A stretch of DNA of 64,000 nucleotides from Lomentospora prolificans (lineage: Eukaryota > Ascomycota > Sordariomycetes > Microascales > Microascaceae). The notes under the pieces are model-generated. The model did not search any database and was not told the origin of the DNA. It worked only from the letters and a program-made list of their open reading frames with translations. The position numbers and the translations under genes were made by a program. The stretch spans positions 2,232,001 to 2,296,000 of the forward strand of contig JARFXM010000010.1 of the NCBI GenBank assembly GCA_029532625.1, in the 5' to 3' direction. This document shows positions 32,751 through 44,986 of the stretch, in pieces (position 1 is the first letter of the stretch; the number at the start of each line of letters is the position of its first letter).

Positions 32751-33486
32751 TAATACGATCTCTCTGTTGTAGGAAAAAAAGTAAACTGATAGGCAAGCCA
32801 TGCCACCAGACAAAAAGAAAAGTGGAACCAAAAAACATACAACACCAGGGATTCGCTGGTCGTCACCGACCCAACTACTAGTCTGGCGCTTCGCAGCTTG
32901 TGTACAGGGGAGCGGACGGGACCCTCAATTTTCTGCGAGCTATGGTCGTATGTGCCAGCTTTGGCGATTGATTGCCTTATAGAAGGAAGTTCTGGGCGAG
33001 TCTACGATAGTGAGCTGATATGCTGCTAATGGGTTTCGGTGGACACTCCTCGAGGATACTACTCCTGGAAAACCACCATTCAGGATGAAATATTTCTCTG
33101 AAGACTAAATTATGAGCCCTTACTCAAGCCAGAAATCAAAAGTGGAGCTGAAGACGGAGAAGCGGAAGAGGCATTCAATATCGGGGAATGGAGGCAGTCA
33201 GGACCGGAACTGTTGGACAGTGTCTTTAGTGACCGAAAATTATAATAATGGAAGCCCCTTTCCGCCCTTCGTCCAGATAATGTAGAGCGTGTGGGATAAT
33301 TCAGCCGCACCGGGCCAGTATGGACCGTTCGATTGGCTCCGCATGGCACGTTATCATGAACCCCTCATCGATGGGACTGGTAACACCTATTAATAGTATC
33401 CCTCCTTCTGCTTTTGTATTGTTTCCTTTCTTATTCAATCACGGGCTTCATTCTAGAACCGCCTGATTAAGATTTTAGCTGACATC
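32751..33486. other. Intergenic region
   Basis: About 735 bp between the D123-like gene and the acetyltransferase gene. No credible coding sequence or repeat is seen; the right end should hold the acetyltransferase promoter. Confidence 0.4.
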
Positions 33487-34209
33487 ATGGCTACTTTGGT
33501 TGATATTCGCCGCGCTCACGAAGACGATATGCAAGGTGTTGCGGATATATTTGCCTACTACACGGTGAATACGGTAAGGGTCGCAACTTTTGATCAACTA
33601 ACTGTCACCTAACGGGTCCAGTAGGCTCTTACCTTCCATGACCAGCCCAGATCCGTTTCCGAGTTCGTCTCAGGCTACTGTGAGATCACTTCGTTGGGCC
33701 TTCCATATTTCGTAGCTACCCATCGCTCATCGGGGCTCGTTGTCGGCTTCTGCAATCTGCATGAGTTCCGCCCACATGCGGCTTATCTGCACACGGCGGA
33801 ACTTAGTCTATTCTGTCATCCTGACTACCAGGGGAAGGGTGTCGGCTCGCTACTACTCTCTAAAGTACTAGAGGTGGTGAAGACATCGACGAGCCCGACC
33901 GAGGATCCAGAGCTACATGAGGACCGAGAGACAAAACACAGAATAGTCAAGAGAGTATTATCAATTATGGCTGTTGATCAACAGGGACCAAAGGGCGGTA
34001 TGGCGTTGAGGGATTTCTATGAGCGATTTGGTTTCGAGCAGGTTAGTAGGACTATCCAAAAGACTCATGAGTATTTCACGATTAATTACGGCGAACCTGA
34101 CATGATCGGTTTAAGCGAGGCCACCTCACGGAAGTTGGGTATAAGTTTGGACGCTGGCACGTTACCTTTTCTGATGTCTGTAGTTGGACGTTCCATGAAC
34201 CAAAACTAA
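33487..34209 (+). CDS. GNAT acetyltransferase, phosphinothricin-acetyltransferase-like
   Basis: Two exons, 33487-33573 and 33625-34209, with a 51-bp intron give 223 residues. The opening VDIRRAHEDDMQGVADIFAYYTVNTALTF resembles the PAT/MddA family of GNAT enzymes (IRxAxxxDxxxIxxIxxxYVxxTxxTF). The acetyl-CoA binding motif A is HTAELSLFCHPDYQGKGVGSLLLSKVLE, with the Q-x-x-G-x-G core QGKGVG, and FYERFGFEQV closes the fold. Such enzymes N-acetylate small amines or modified amino acids, often for detoxification. The real substrate cannot be told from sequence. The 3' splice site used is GTAG at 33621-33624; the CAG three bases earlier would bring a stop into frame. Confidence 0.85.
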
Positions 34210-36847
34210 TTCTTCTCAGGATTGATGTCCTCATAATGCAACTCTCCATTGATTGATCCTCACACCATCCAAAGAGGTAGGGTCATGCCGTAGAGAGGGC
34301 AGAAAAAAGACTGTTCCAGACACGTCTCTAAATCCTGGAAGCATAGAGATTTCCCATGACCCGGGGAGACGGCGCCTATGTGTATTTTACTCCAGTAACC
34401 TCCTTCCCCAAATAGCTTTCGAGATCTAAGAAGCTTTTTTCCGAGAATGTTTTCAGCTCACAGCAGCATGTTAGTTTATTCATGTCCTATTTGTGAATAC
34501 ATTAGAGACAGTTGGAAGTTGCAGAGCTAAAACCGGCCGGCGCGCGCTATAGACGCCATCCTTCGAATTATTACGGCTGAAACCTTGTTAGTGCTCGCTG
34601 CTCGATTGGAAGTTCCTGCCGGAATTCGCATACATAAAGCTATTACGGGCGATAATACTCGTAGCATGCTACGTAGAATGTGCGATGGTGAGACACCGAG
34701 CTGGTGATGACCGCCAGCGTCCCGGGCCTGGTGAATCCTCAGGTCGAGACTTCACGGGACAAAGTATTCTTTCCAAGTTCTATACTGGAGGTGAGAGGCA
34801 TCAACGATGCAGGTAATTCAGGCGATGTCTGAGAAGTCGTTCAATAACCACGTGTCAACTTCGAAGGTGTTCTGCGCCCTCGACACCAACCAGCGTCTGT
34901 CCCGAGAATTTCCCCTTTGCTCTCCCAGCCTCCATTCCCACTAGAGAATAGAAATAGGTGTGGCATATCCTCCTTTGCCCTGGTAAGGGTCAATCTTTAC
35001 CCTTTCTCAATAGTGGAGCAGAGACACTCGAAATGCCGGGGCTATGATAGGACTGGCGCAGTCTCTTGCATGGCCGGCCTGCTACCCTCAAACTCCCCCA
35101 CTGCTGTAACCCTAAGGGACTGGACCAATGGAGGCCCATCTGATAGCGGGAGCAATACTTCGTGGGAGGAGGAAAGCCGACAAGTGACACGAAGCATACT
35201 CGCGCACATTGCAGAATTCGATCTTTCTTTCGCTTTCACCGCACCTGGGAGAAAAGCCGCTCAAACGCCTTGTCTGCCACTTCACTCTCGATGCGGAGCT
35301 GCAGGGATCGCTAAAAATTCGATCCTCAAACGGTCGGCCGCGCTACGGGGTTTGCGGCTTCGATTAGGCTCCATTCCGCTGGCTTAGCGGATTCGGCAAT
35401 TTGGGATCAGCGATCAGACTTTCCCTAGAAGCCATAGATGATTCGCTTTGCTCGTGAGGAGGGGAAGACCCGCAGGTAACCGGGAATGGATCCGCCCACA
35501 TGCCCAGGGAAACTAGTAATACGATATTGCCACGGCTGGGGTTTGCAACCTAAACGAGTCCTCCCACAGGATTCCATCCGGGGAAAAGACACTAAGTGGT
35601 GCAAAGCACACTTATCTGGGAAGGGGGCAGAAATTCCACGAGACGCTCTCTAAAACTTGCTTTTACTCGCGATTATCTTAGCTGTAATACTGGTATCTAC
35701 GAAAAGAAAAAAAAAGAAAAAAAAAACCGAAGGAAAAAAACGAGCTATATAGTGATATGAAAGATTGTACTGATTACTGATTCTTCAATGTTCTATCAAG
35801 AGTACCCTGCCTCCAGTGACACAATTCTTTTGCTGAAAAAGGCCAATCTACCCTGGTATGCTCCTTCGCTGCATCTGAAAACAAGATAAAAGACATGTTT
35901 CTGACCCTGTTTTGTTCTGGGCTTTCCTGTTTGCTCCCCAGCAACCATGCGAGGTGATGATTCTTCTGGCGAGTACGCTCAGACAACAGAGTCAACATAT
36001 TCTCCATGCTGACATCGTCCTTGCACGTCATGGCTTTGATCTCTAATATTTCCGTGCTCCTCCGTCTGAACTTGAACAGGGGAGGATCGGGACCAGCTGC
36101 GTTGGGGGCGAATGGACAGAATTATATCTGCAAAACATGATGTCGAGAAAACCAGCGGGTATTCTGCATTCAGAATCTGGCGTATGAGTATTGCAATATC
36201 TGGGTAAGCGTGCACATTCACAGCAAAAATGACAGGTCTGATAATTAGGGTGCTGAACGTTGAACTGGTGGAAGAGACGATGATCTCTACCCGATGTCGG
36301 CTAAAGTCTGATATGCACCCCCATTTTCTAATAACCTTGCAAATGTGACATTCTGGGAGGAGTGCATAATAAGCCTTGGCTGGCCCAGCCTGGTCAAATC
36401 AAGACAGACAAATCCTCCTCACATACCTTCGTACTTCTCTCTTGAGCCGTTGACCCCCATGTCGCCAGCCACGCCACCAACAGAAGCTTGTTCGTTGGTT
36501 CCAGTGGAGAGCCCGGTCACCCTGTCGGGATGCTCCCCGCCCAGACATTGAGCATAGCGGACAATCGATTGATTGGTCAGTTAGTTCATTCCGTGGTGCC
36601 CAGCGGCGTTGCAGTGCAGAAGGGAGGAGGCCCAGGCGGGGGTTGCGGGAGCATCCGACGGCCAGGGAAGAGCGAGCGTGGTCTGGGCTGGTTGCAACTC
36701 CAGCGAAATGTTGTGAAAAGAATCTTGGTCCTTCGGTCGCCCGCATCTGAATTCATGTCGTGACACCACGGCTCTTCGCCACCAAACTTGCGCAAATCCT
36801 CAAGGTTGTATTTATCTTGCCAAAGCGACATCTTCATCTTCACCACA
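34210..36847. other. Gene-poor stretch, 2.6 kb
   Basis: I find no gene. ORFs of up to 156 codons (34917-35387) are unconvincing and have no homologous motif I know. A run of A-rich simple sequence occurs near 35701-35740. No transposon ends or tRNA are seen. Confidence 0.4.
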
Positions 36848-38554
36848 ATGACCGCAGACGAAGCTGCCAAGGGGGCCACCCCCGAGACCAGCCCAAAGAC
36901 CAGCCCAGGGCCCACGCAGAAAGTGGGAAGCCCCAAAAAAGCCAGCTCCTCGCCGATTGCTGGGCCTGATCAAAGCACCGGAATCCTTCCAGCGGAATAC
37001 TGGGCCCAAACTGCGTTGGTTCGTGACCGACAACGTGTGATATTCTTCATCTCAAAAGAAAACAATTAACCACGTTCGCATTTAGGACGATGACGATGCA
37101 GAATCCGCGGTCGGCAGTCTTGACCCCTCATCCACCGCTTCCATCTCGTCGAGTATTCTGAAATATCGTACGCTTCATGGACGGCGCTTTCACAGCGAGA
37201 TCGGAAATGCGAACTACTGGTATTCCGCCGTCGTTGCCCGGGTTGCGCCGATATGGCGTTTTAGGACTTACTAGCAATTCACTGACTTTTTATAAGGGCC
37301 GCTAACGACACGCAACAAAGTGAATCGATGGACCTAAAGTAGGTTGACAGGAGTGCTTATAGTAGAGTCGACTGTGGGGCTATGTTCGCTGATAAGGATA
37401 ATAGCCATCACACCATGACGCTTGCCTGTGATGGCAAACTATTTTTGTCGCCTCTAGAAAAGGGCAAAGTTCGAGTAAGCGTTGGATGGGAAGTTGAATC
37501 TATGCTGGCGCCCCCTTCGACTAACAGTGGCCATGTGTAGAAAGCGATAGACATTGGAACCGGAACGGGTGGGTGAAGTCCCTATTAATAGTCCATACAC
37601 TGCGGGAAAGTGAATACCGGACTAAAACTTGACATTATAGGAATCTGGGCGATGTACGATTCTCTCACCGTTATATAATGGGGCTTGACACGCACTCTAG
37701 CTAACTATTTCCCCAGCGATTTTGCCGACGACTTCCCAGAGGCTGAGGTCATTGGAACTGATATCTCACCCATTCAGCCGGGCTGGGTCCCCCCTAATCT
37801 CAAGTTGTACGTGGTATCTGCCTGGAGAGCTGCTCGATGGACTCTCACGGCTTCAAGGAAGGGACGGCGATGGTACTAATAGCCCCACGCGATTCTAGCG
37901 AGATTGAAGACTGTACGCAACCTTGGACTTTTGAGCCCGCGTCTTTCGATTTCATCCATATGCGCTGGTTGATCGGGAGCATTGCCGACTGGTCAGCGCT
38001 CTTTGAGGAAGCTTACAAAGCTTGCCGGCCTGGTGGTTGGGTTGAAAGTCTCGAGCCGGAGTCGGGCTTCAGCAGTGACGACGGGACGGTGAAGGATGAG
38101 ACTGCCCTGGGTCAGTGGGGCAAGTTTTTCGAGCAGGGAGAGAAGAAAGTGGGCCGCTCGTTCAGCGTCCTTAAAGAAGACCTGCAAAAGAAATGTATGG
38201 AGAAGGCAGGATTTGTCGATATCCAAGAGTTTAACTTCAAGGTGAGCACTTTTCTTCGATTATACCATGGAGGCGGGTTCACCGTAGTAATATGTAGATA
38301 TGAGCTGACTTATCTTCAAACAGCTTCCCGTCGGCAGCTGGCCCAAGGATCCGAAGATGAAGGAGCTTGGTCAATGCGCTGAGATGGTCATGGAAGCCGA
38401 TACGGAGGGCTACATTATATTCATTGCAAACGTTCTTGGTTGGTCTCGGGAAGAAATTCAAGTGTATCTTGCACATCTCCGCCGCGAGGTGCGCACTGGG
38501 AAGGTCCATGGTTACTACAAGCAGAGAGTAGTTTGGGGTCGCAAGCCTGAGTAG
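36848..38554 (+). CDS. LaeA/TAM-like SAM-dependent methyltransferase (9 exons)
   Basis: Nine exons are proposed: 36848 to about 37036, 37086-37219, 37297-37338, 37405-37474, 37541-37568, 37641-37653, 37717-37806, 37899-38241 and 38324-38554, about 379 residues. Marks are SSSILKYRTLHGRRFHS, MTLACDGKLFLSPLE, motif I KAIDIGTGTGIWA, then EVIGTDISPIQPGWVPPNL, FDFIHMRWLIGSI, ACRPGGWVES and a C-terminal VHGYYKQRVVWGRKPE. This is the classic fungal LaeA-like/TAM arrangement. The sixth exon is only 13 nt yet is required to restore GIWAIDFADDFPEA. The end of exon 1 is uncertain, because the best in-frame donor is a weak GTGATA. It is a paralogue of the gene at 29168-31148, with the same motif I split by introns. 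The substrate is unknown. Confidence 0.85.
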
Positions 38555-39177
38555 TTTACAGCAATCCCTGGCCGAGTCATGTGGTTGAAGTCGTTGCTTT
38601 GTTGCCTTTGAATGAACCTTCTTTGGTACTCGCAGGGCGTGTGGCAAGTATCGATCAGCATGAAAGCCGAATGCTGATTAGATGGGTCAAATCATGAATC
38701 TCTATTGTTAAGGCTTTGATTCCACCCCGTGGCGCTGCTGATGTCTACATGTCTGGGTACGGTATAGATTGAAGGCATGCGAGGACAACCCGTCTCACCA
38801 AACAGCTTACCAAACAAAATTCACTCACACACCCTAGTTCCAAAATGTTACCTGGGATGTCGTTCTGCGAAATGAAGCCTCATATTCCACGCAGTTCCAC
38901 AACAGAAGGCCATCAGGATCGGGACAACGGACGACAATAGTCTTAAGCTGCTAAATACTGGTATTAATACCTAATTCCAGCGATAGTTATCACTATATAA
39001 TAGCATGCCAGCCCTTTCTCACACATATTACTGCTTGAGCTAGCCCAAAACACCAGCCGAAAACGAAGCCAAGCCTCTCATCAGATGCCCTTTACCCAGG
39101 CGCCTACAGGAGACAAAAGAACAGGGAGAAGAGCAGACACATGATGCAGGAAAAGACGAAAAAAGAAAAAAATTGGT
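38555..39177. other. Intergenic region before the tRNA
   Basis: About 620 bp with no supported coding sequence. A minus-strand ORF of 122 codons (38279-38647) mostly overlies the last exons of the methyltransferase and is not real. Confidence 0.4.
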
Positions 39178-39277
39178 TGATAAGAGTGAGATTCGAACTC
39201 ACGCCCAGTTTCCTGGACCAGGAATTCACGTTAAGCTAACCTTAACCTGGCGCCTTAGACCGCTCGGCCATCTTACC
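39178..39277 (-). tRNA. tRNA-Leu (anticodon AAG), with a 16-nt intron
   Basis: Read on the minus strand, the acceptor GGTAAGA pairs with TCTTATC (one G-U), followed by TG and a D-arm beginning GCCGAGCGG. The anticodon stem CCAGG/CCTGG encloses TT-AAG-G plus an intron of about 16 nt placed just after position 37, as in all eukaryotic nuclear tRNA introns. A long variable arm (CCAG-GAAA-CTGG) marks it as a class II tRNA, and the T-arm is GTGAG-TTCGAAT-CTCAC. Anticodon AAG with the long variable arm gives leucine (CUU/CUC codons). Confidence 0.93.
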
Positions 39278-39818
39278 CGATATGATTAGCTTCCCAGATC
39301 GCTAGGTGAACTAGAAGTAGCTAGCAGTTCTGGCCTTCCTTTCTAATATTCTACCTCGCAACGGATCATGTAGATGTGGGCGTATCATCTACACATCCAA
39401 GATACTTACACCCTCAGAAAGTAGGAAATTATATGATAGTGTATCAAACTCGCTACATTAATTGCCAATAGATCGCGTATATTATTTCATGGCGAGTCAT
39501 TAAGAATGTAGCGGCGAATTACATGTATCCTCTACTGATAGCTAAAAACTTTTAGGCGACCATTCGATAACATTGTAAATATATGGAAGCCGCCTACCCC
39601 AACAGAGCGCCATAGTTTTTGATAACTAAGTAGACCGTGACGCATCCATGGATCGGCCAGATCTGTCATGAACATGTCGTGTTACAGCCGCCATTGCGTC
39701 ATTACACGTGAAATAATTGATCGTTAGAACGGCCGTCGCTTCCACATAGATTCCTTTCCCCAAGCTCTTCAACAATAATTTCTAAGCATTATTAATAATT
39801 CCTCAAATTTGCGGGGGG
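39278..39818. other. Intergenic region
   Basis: About 540 bp of A/T-rich sequence between the tRNA and the glutathione transferase gene. No gene is seen; it should contain the transferase promoter. Confidence 0.4.
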
Positions 39819-41103
39819 ATGAAGCCGAGGTCTATCATCGCAATACTCAGCAGATTGAGCAATTATAAGAGCTGCAGGTTCACGCTCACGTCCGCCAGTG
39901 GAAGCTCTCTCTTTGCGATCAGGCGCAACTCCTTTCTATCAGCTTCTATACAATCCGCCATCAATATGACTGGCGACCAACAAGTGGTGAGGTCTATCTA
40001 TCCTGGCAACATTCACCCGTCCGGAGGATATTAATATTGACCTGTATTTGTAGTCCTATCAGCAGAACGGTCGATTTGTTCGGCCAGACAGCGCTTTCCG
40101 AAATTTTATTTCAAGAGACCCGGATTCTCGATTTCCCGCTGAAGCAGGCAGATATGCGCTCTACTTATCGCCCACATGTCCATGGGTAAGGGATGCAAGA
40201 CCACAGCTATTACTCTGCTTGGGACCCATCACCTGCAAGTAACGGTTAGTGCTAACTTCGCGTTAGGCCCATCGCACTCTGATTGTGCGCAAACTCAAGG
40301 GCCTCGAGTCAATCATTGACGTATATCAACTGCATCCATCCATGGGCCCCAAAGGCTGGTATTTCAGTGGAGACCACGGCTCTCTCCCGGAGGATCCCCT
40401 TCACGGATTCAAAACCCTCCAGGAATTATACCACTTGGTCGATCCCAACTTTAATGGTCGCTATACTGTCCCAGTCTTATGGGATAAGAAGGGGGATACT
40501 ATGGTGAACAACGAATCCTCGGAGATTATCCGCATGTTCTATTCAGAATTCGACCATCTACTACCCGCCGAACTGCGGGAAGAAAATAGGCCTGGAGGCG
40601 GGCTCTACCCGGAGAATTTGCGTAAAGAAATAGATGAGATCAACGATTGGGTGTACGACACTGTCAATAACGGAGTGTACAAGACCGGCTTCGCCACAAC
40701 CCAGGAGGCGTACGAGGAGAACTTGTACCCCCTGTTCAAGTCTCTGGATCGACTAGAGGAGACCCTAAGCCACGGGAAAAAGTATTTGCTTGGGGATTAC
40801 ATCACTGAAGCTGACGTTCGCCTCTACCCCACGATTGCGCGCTTCGATGTGGGTTACCACCCTGTCTTCCTTTGCAACCTCAAGTCGATTCGACACGATT
40901 ATCCCCGCCTAAACCTGTGGCTCCGTGGTCTCTATTGGAACCAGGGCGACTATACCAGGGGTGCCTTTTACGAGACTACGCAACCCCATATTCAGTACTA
41001 CGGACCTGGATATGCTAGGGCTCGGTACAAGCTCGTGCAAGGTGAGGCGGGGGCTCTCATCATCCCGGCTGGCCCTGCTATTCCTATCGAACCACTTCCA
41101 TGA
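39819..41103 (+). CDS. Xi-class glutathione transferase / S-glutathionyl-hydroquinone reductase (ECM4/PcpF-like)
   Basis: Three exons, 39819-39986, 40054-40185 and 40267-41103, give 378 residues. The fold marks are FRNFISRDPDSRFPAEAGRYALYLSPTCPWAHRT with the catalytic Cys of CPWA (its Trp/Ala junction is split by intron 2), DPNFNGRYTVPVLWDKK, NNESSEII, KYLLGDYITEADVRLYPTIARFD and NLKSIRHDYPRLNLWLRGLYW. These define the xi class, which reduces glutathionyl-hydroquinones and related adducts. The first 49 residues are rich in Arg and Ser and lack acidic residues, like a mitochondrial presequence. An internal ATG at 39966 would give a cytosolic form of about 329 residues. The family is certain; the start is open. 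Confidence 0.9.
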
Positions 41104-42189
41104 GTTGTGTGTTCAGAGCGGGGAAGTGGGAGGGATGGTGGGTGATCTCCAAATGCCTATGTACGAACAAGAGTCTGCGAAGTATGGAGCGGCTGGTCGA
41201 GCCATCGGGAGGCTGAACATCCTAGATCGCCAGAGTGTGTGTTTTCGAAGTCTTCTTGTCCGGTAATGCCGTGTATATGAGTGTTTTTTACACTTCTAGG
41301 TTGGAACCAAATCTCTCCTCTCCGCGCGGAAAAAGGCCTACAGTTCTTGTTAGCAAAAAGCAACATGGGCTTACATATCGATAGCGGTCGCGAAGTGCTA
41401 ATGCTCCAAGTCACATCAATGCAAGCCTCACCACTCTCTAGGTGCTGGATCCAATAAAGTTAAAGTTAGTATGGCGTAGATTTATGTCAAAATGATCAAC
41501 GCGCGGAACACACATGATATTTTATGAGGCTTATCTGCAAACTAAGCCTATTGTTATATTTGTGGGTTGATTGGGAGGAGATAGTGTTCCCTAGAAATAG
41601 AGACAAGATTGACAATTTGGCGGCGCAGCTGATGATCAAAATTTAAACTAGAATGGATATAAAATGGCTAATCATTGCTACTCAGGATATTATAATTATT
41701 AATAGCGGATGCGAATGTTCAGGCAAGTGCGAGTCTGGAGTGTTACACGAACCACCCCAGCCCCTAGGAAAGCTTCCTGGAGCAAGGGATGGTCAGAATA
41801 GTAAGGCGATGAACCAACCTGATTCAGAGGGGGGAAATTCCAAAATAATAGTGCTTTAACAGCCTTACTTTAGAAGCATTTTTCTTTTGTAGGGTGCCTT
41901 GTGAATTCCTGAAGACCCAACTCGCAGCTTCCTCAGATAATAGCACCTGGACTATATGAAACCCCGTGAAACCCAACTCAAGTGAGCGCAATTCTTCCCA
42001 CTACTTCACGCCAAGAACACACTACATCATTCCTTAAACATACATTCCCTTTATTTTCTTACCTTGACAAGCTGATCAAATGCAGCACTGATTAAGGCAT
42101 CAGGTGCGTAACCATTTCTATGACACAGCAAAAGGACACAGCAAGAAAACAACGCTCAAGGATATTGCAAGGTGAAGCAGGTGACAAAG
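41104..42189. other. Intergenic region
   Basis: About 1.1 kb with no credible ORF or RNA gene. It is A/T-rich around 41450-41720. I see nothing specific in it. Confidence 0.4.
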
Positions 42190-44628
42190 ATGGAGGACTC
42201 TACACAGCAAGGTGATGATCAAACCTGCCCGATCCCCGATCGCGAGGAAGTACGCCAACAAGCGCAAGCAACGGCCAGGAAGATTATAGCCCTCTACACA
42301 GAACTTCATGAAATCATCAGCCGCCATGAGCCGACCATCCGAAAGCGTTGGAACAAGAAGCACCGGACCGAGCGATTAAAGGTCCTACTGATAGCGCAGC
42401 CGACTCTCCCAGAAAAGCACCGACCCGACCTGGAGGCTTTTCGTCAATCTGGAAGAATACCTGGGTCGCAGACAGTGGGCCCAAGCCACCGGAACTCCTA
42501 CCTCCTCCCAGCCCTCAACCAAGAGGACCTTTTGCTGCCTCGGTCTATCCCGTTACTTTTAAACGCCCGCGGCAGAAATCACCCTTCTGCATTTGCAGCT
42601 ACCGATTGCGACGCCTGCTATCTTGGGGTAGAATCTGACGTTATTAAACGTCCCACCGCGCACGACGGCACAGTCCTGCTGACAGGGATTTCCAGCGCCA
42701 ACAACAGCAACTATGGGAAGGTTGTTTTTTGGGACGAAGATGCTGACGCTGAAGCCCTCGCTACATCCGGAATTCAATTTCTACTCTCCGAAGGCCTACT
42801 CGTGTTAGAAGCGCAGGAGATACTACTCGACTTCCTCATAAAACTCTCCAAACAGATCCTACACGATATTCCCACTCACCTCTTGACGAGCGCCAAGTAT
42901 CCTATTTTGCCGGAACCGGAGTTCAAATGCCAGGTCGAGACCACCGGATTTGAGTCATTGGCCGCCATGGCGAGCGAAGCGCCCTATAGATTGCCAGGAA
43001 CACTGAACTGGGAGCGAATCGTGTCGCTCCTAGAAGCTAAAACAGCGGCCGCCGAAGATCACTTGTGGTCGCTTATAGAGGATCCGGGGTACTTCGCCGC
43101 CGAAGTCTCCGTATCCAAAGACCACGCTCGCCAGATGGCTTTGGAGAGCACTATTAGACGTGGATCGCGCCAAGTCTGCGCCAGAAATGAAGCGGGCGCC
43201 TAGAAAGCCGCTGTCATTATGACGACAGGAGAATCGATTGCCAATCTCGAGGTATTAAGCAATCTGTGTTGTAAGGCGAGGGCTACGCAGCAACTGCATC
43301 GTACCTACGAAGGTGAAATAACCTCGACAAAAGAATTGCCGAGAGATTATCATCGTTCACTACTCCAGCTCCACTTCAACCTAAGCTACGCTCTCCAATT
43401 CCAGGCCAATAACCTCCGCGAAGAGATCCATTCCTCACCTCCCATGAGGCGACACTTCGTACAAATGGAAACGGGACCCGATGCAGGGAAGATCGCTCCG
43501 CTATCCCCTCCCAATGCTTCTTTTTCACAAGCAGTGCGCATCCTATACTTGATGGAGGTAGTTTGGCAGGAGCGCAAGGGTAAGGCGTGCGGGGGTCTAC
43601 GACCCGAGCATGCAATTGACGAGCTTGAGGGGCTGATCCAGTCTGATCCAGAGATCCAGAGCCTAATTTCACCGAGGATCTCGAATCGCATTGGAGATCT
43701 GTCGATTATCTCTCAGTGTCTAACGCAGCTCAACTTGTATCAACCATGGGCACGCCGCTACCCAACAATCGCCCATGAATTCCAGGAGCCATTCACCAAG
43801 GAATATGAAACGAAGTTGTGGCCAATTCGGAAAATTTTGCTGGCCATTAATCATAACCCTGAGAAGATCATCCCGTTGGGCAATCCCTCCGACGGGCGGT
43901 TTGCCTACCCGGCCAAGAAGCGGGCTACACGAGAAGTTGTAGACACGCTGAGGCGGGCGGAGGAGAACCTCGATGCCTTTTAGGAAGAGGTTGGTAATGT
44001 GATCCGCGACCATGCCAGTGGCTACCAGGGAACTCAATATTATCGTCTCATCTCCGAGGGACGGGTACTACATCGAACTCCGGAATGGACGGAACCACAG
44101 AGGGAGGAGAAGGGGGCAAAAGCTCCGGAAACCACCGAGTTCGTGCCCATCTTCAATCCAACTCCAGTCGACCCACCACACAGAGATTTCCCAGTTCCCA
44201 AGCGAAAGGTTAAGACGAAAGGAATTCCGCGAGCAGAAGCCACGCCCGAGCCAAATCTTCCAAGCTCTACGGCCGCGAACGTCCCCATAGAAACCGCTGA
44301 TAACCGGGCCATTCCGGTCGACGCTCGCTCACTGAAAGTTTTCCGTGCCCTGTTTTTCTGTCCCGACGTGACGTCCACCCCCGGAGAAGTGTCTTGGACC
44401 GACTTTTTACACGCCATGGTTTCGGCGGGCTTCCAAGCAGAGAAACTTTATGGGTCAGTCTGGGCCTTTAAGTCAAACACCCCTCCGCATCCGGGCAGCA
44501 TTCAATTCCATGAGCCACACCCTAGGGGCAAGCTATCATTTACCACAGCTCGGAGAATTGGCCGGAGATTGGATAGGGCTTATGGATGGTCTATCAGCAC
44601 GTTTACTCTCAAGAAGACGGAGACGTAG
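42190..44628 (+). pseudogene. Large fungal-specific protein (Ipa-protein-like family), broken by two in-frame TAG codons
   Basis: One reading frame runs for 2.4 kb, interrupted only by TAG codons at 43201-43203 and 43981-43983. No other frameshift is seen, and no intron consensus removes either stop. The three segments join as successive parts of a family of roughly 800-900-residue proteins common in Sordariomycetes, often auto-named 'ipa protein' and of unknown function. Recognisable stretches are ARKIIALYTELHEIIS and RSIPLLLNARGRNHPS early, AEDHLWSLIEDPGYFA mid-way, PWARRYPTIAHEFQEP next, and SIQFHEPHPRGKLSFTTARR at the end. At the second stop, family members as I remember them have a Trp (LDxFW), so TGG to TAG is likely. 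The gene looks recently inactivated; readthrough or sequencing error cannot be excluded. I take 42190 as the first ATG. Confidence 0.75.
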
Positions 44629-44986
44629 GCCTGAAGTCAGGCCCCTATGCGAAATATTATAGGCATTGTGTGTTGAGGAGGATGTGGGCCGAGCCCTGAA
44701 CGGGAGCGGGGGAATATTAGACATGGCTGGAAAGCAAACGATCGTACAAGTCCAGATGGGGAATATAGTATAGCATACAATGATTCTGGTCTCAAGGTCC
44801 TCCTGAAACACTGGGGTAATATTAAAAGGTCGTCGGGCTTGTTGCTATTGAGCGAGTGCTTTATGAATAGCGTCCAGGTTCAACTCGGATAGTATGGCAG
44901 AGCGTGACCCCGGGCGCGGCTGGCTGAGTGACTGAGAGCGTATTGGTAGAGCAGTAGTAGAGTCGCGTTATTTCTCTTGATGGTGG
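44629..44986. other. Convergent intergenic region
   Basis: About 360 bp between the stop codons of two convergent reading frames. No features are seen. Confidence 0.4.

Noticed and set aside
34917..35387. A 156-codon ORF in the stretch before the second methyltransferase.
   Set aside because: No recognisable domain, no supporting context and overlap with minus-strand ORFs of similar quality.
42172..42174. Earlier start for the broken large protein.
   Set aside because: The codon there is GTG, not ATG; the first ATG in frame is at 42190.
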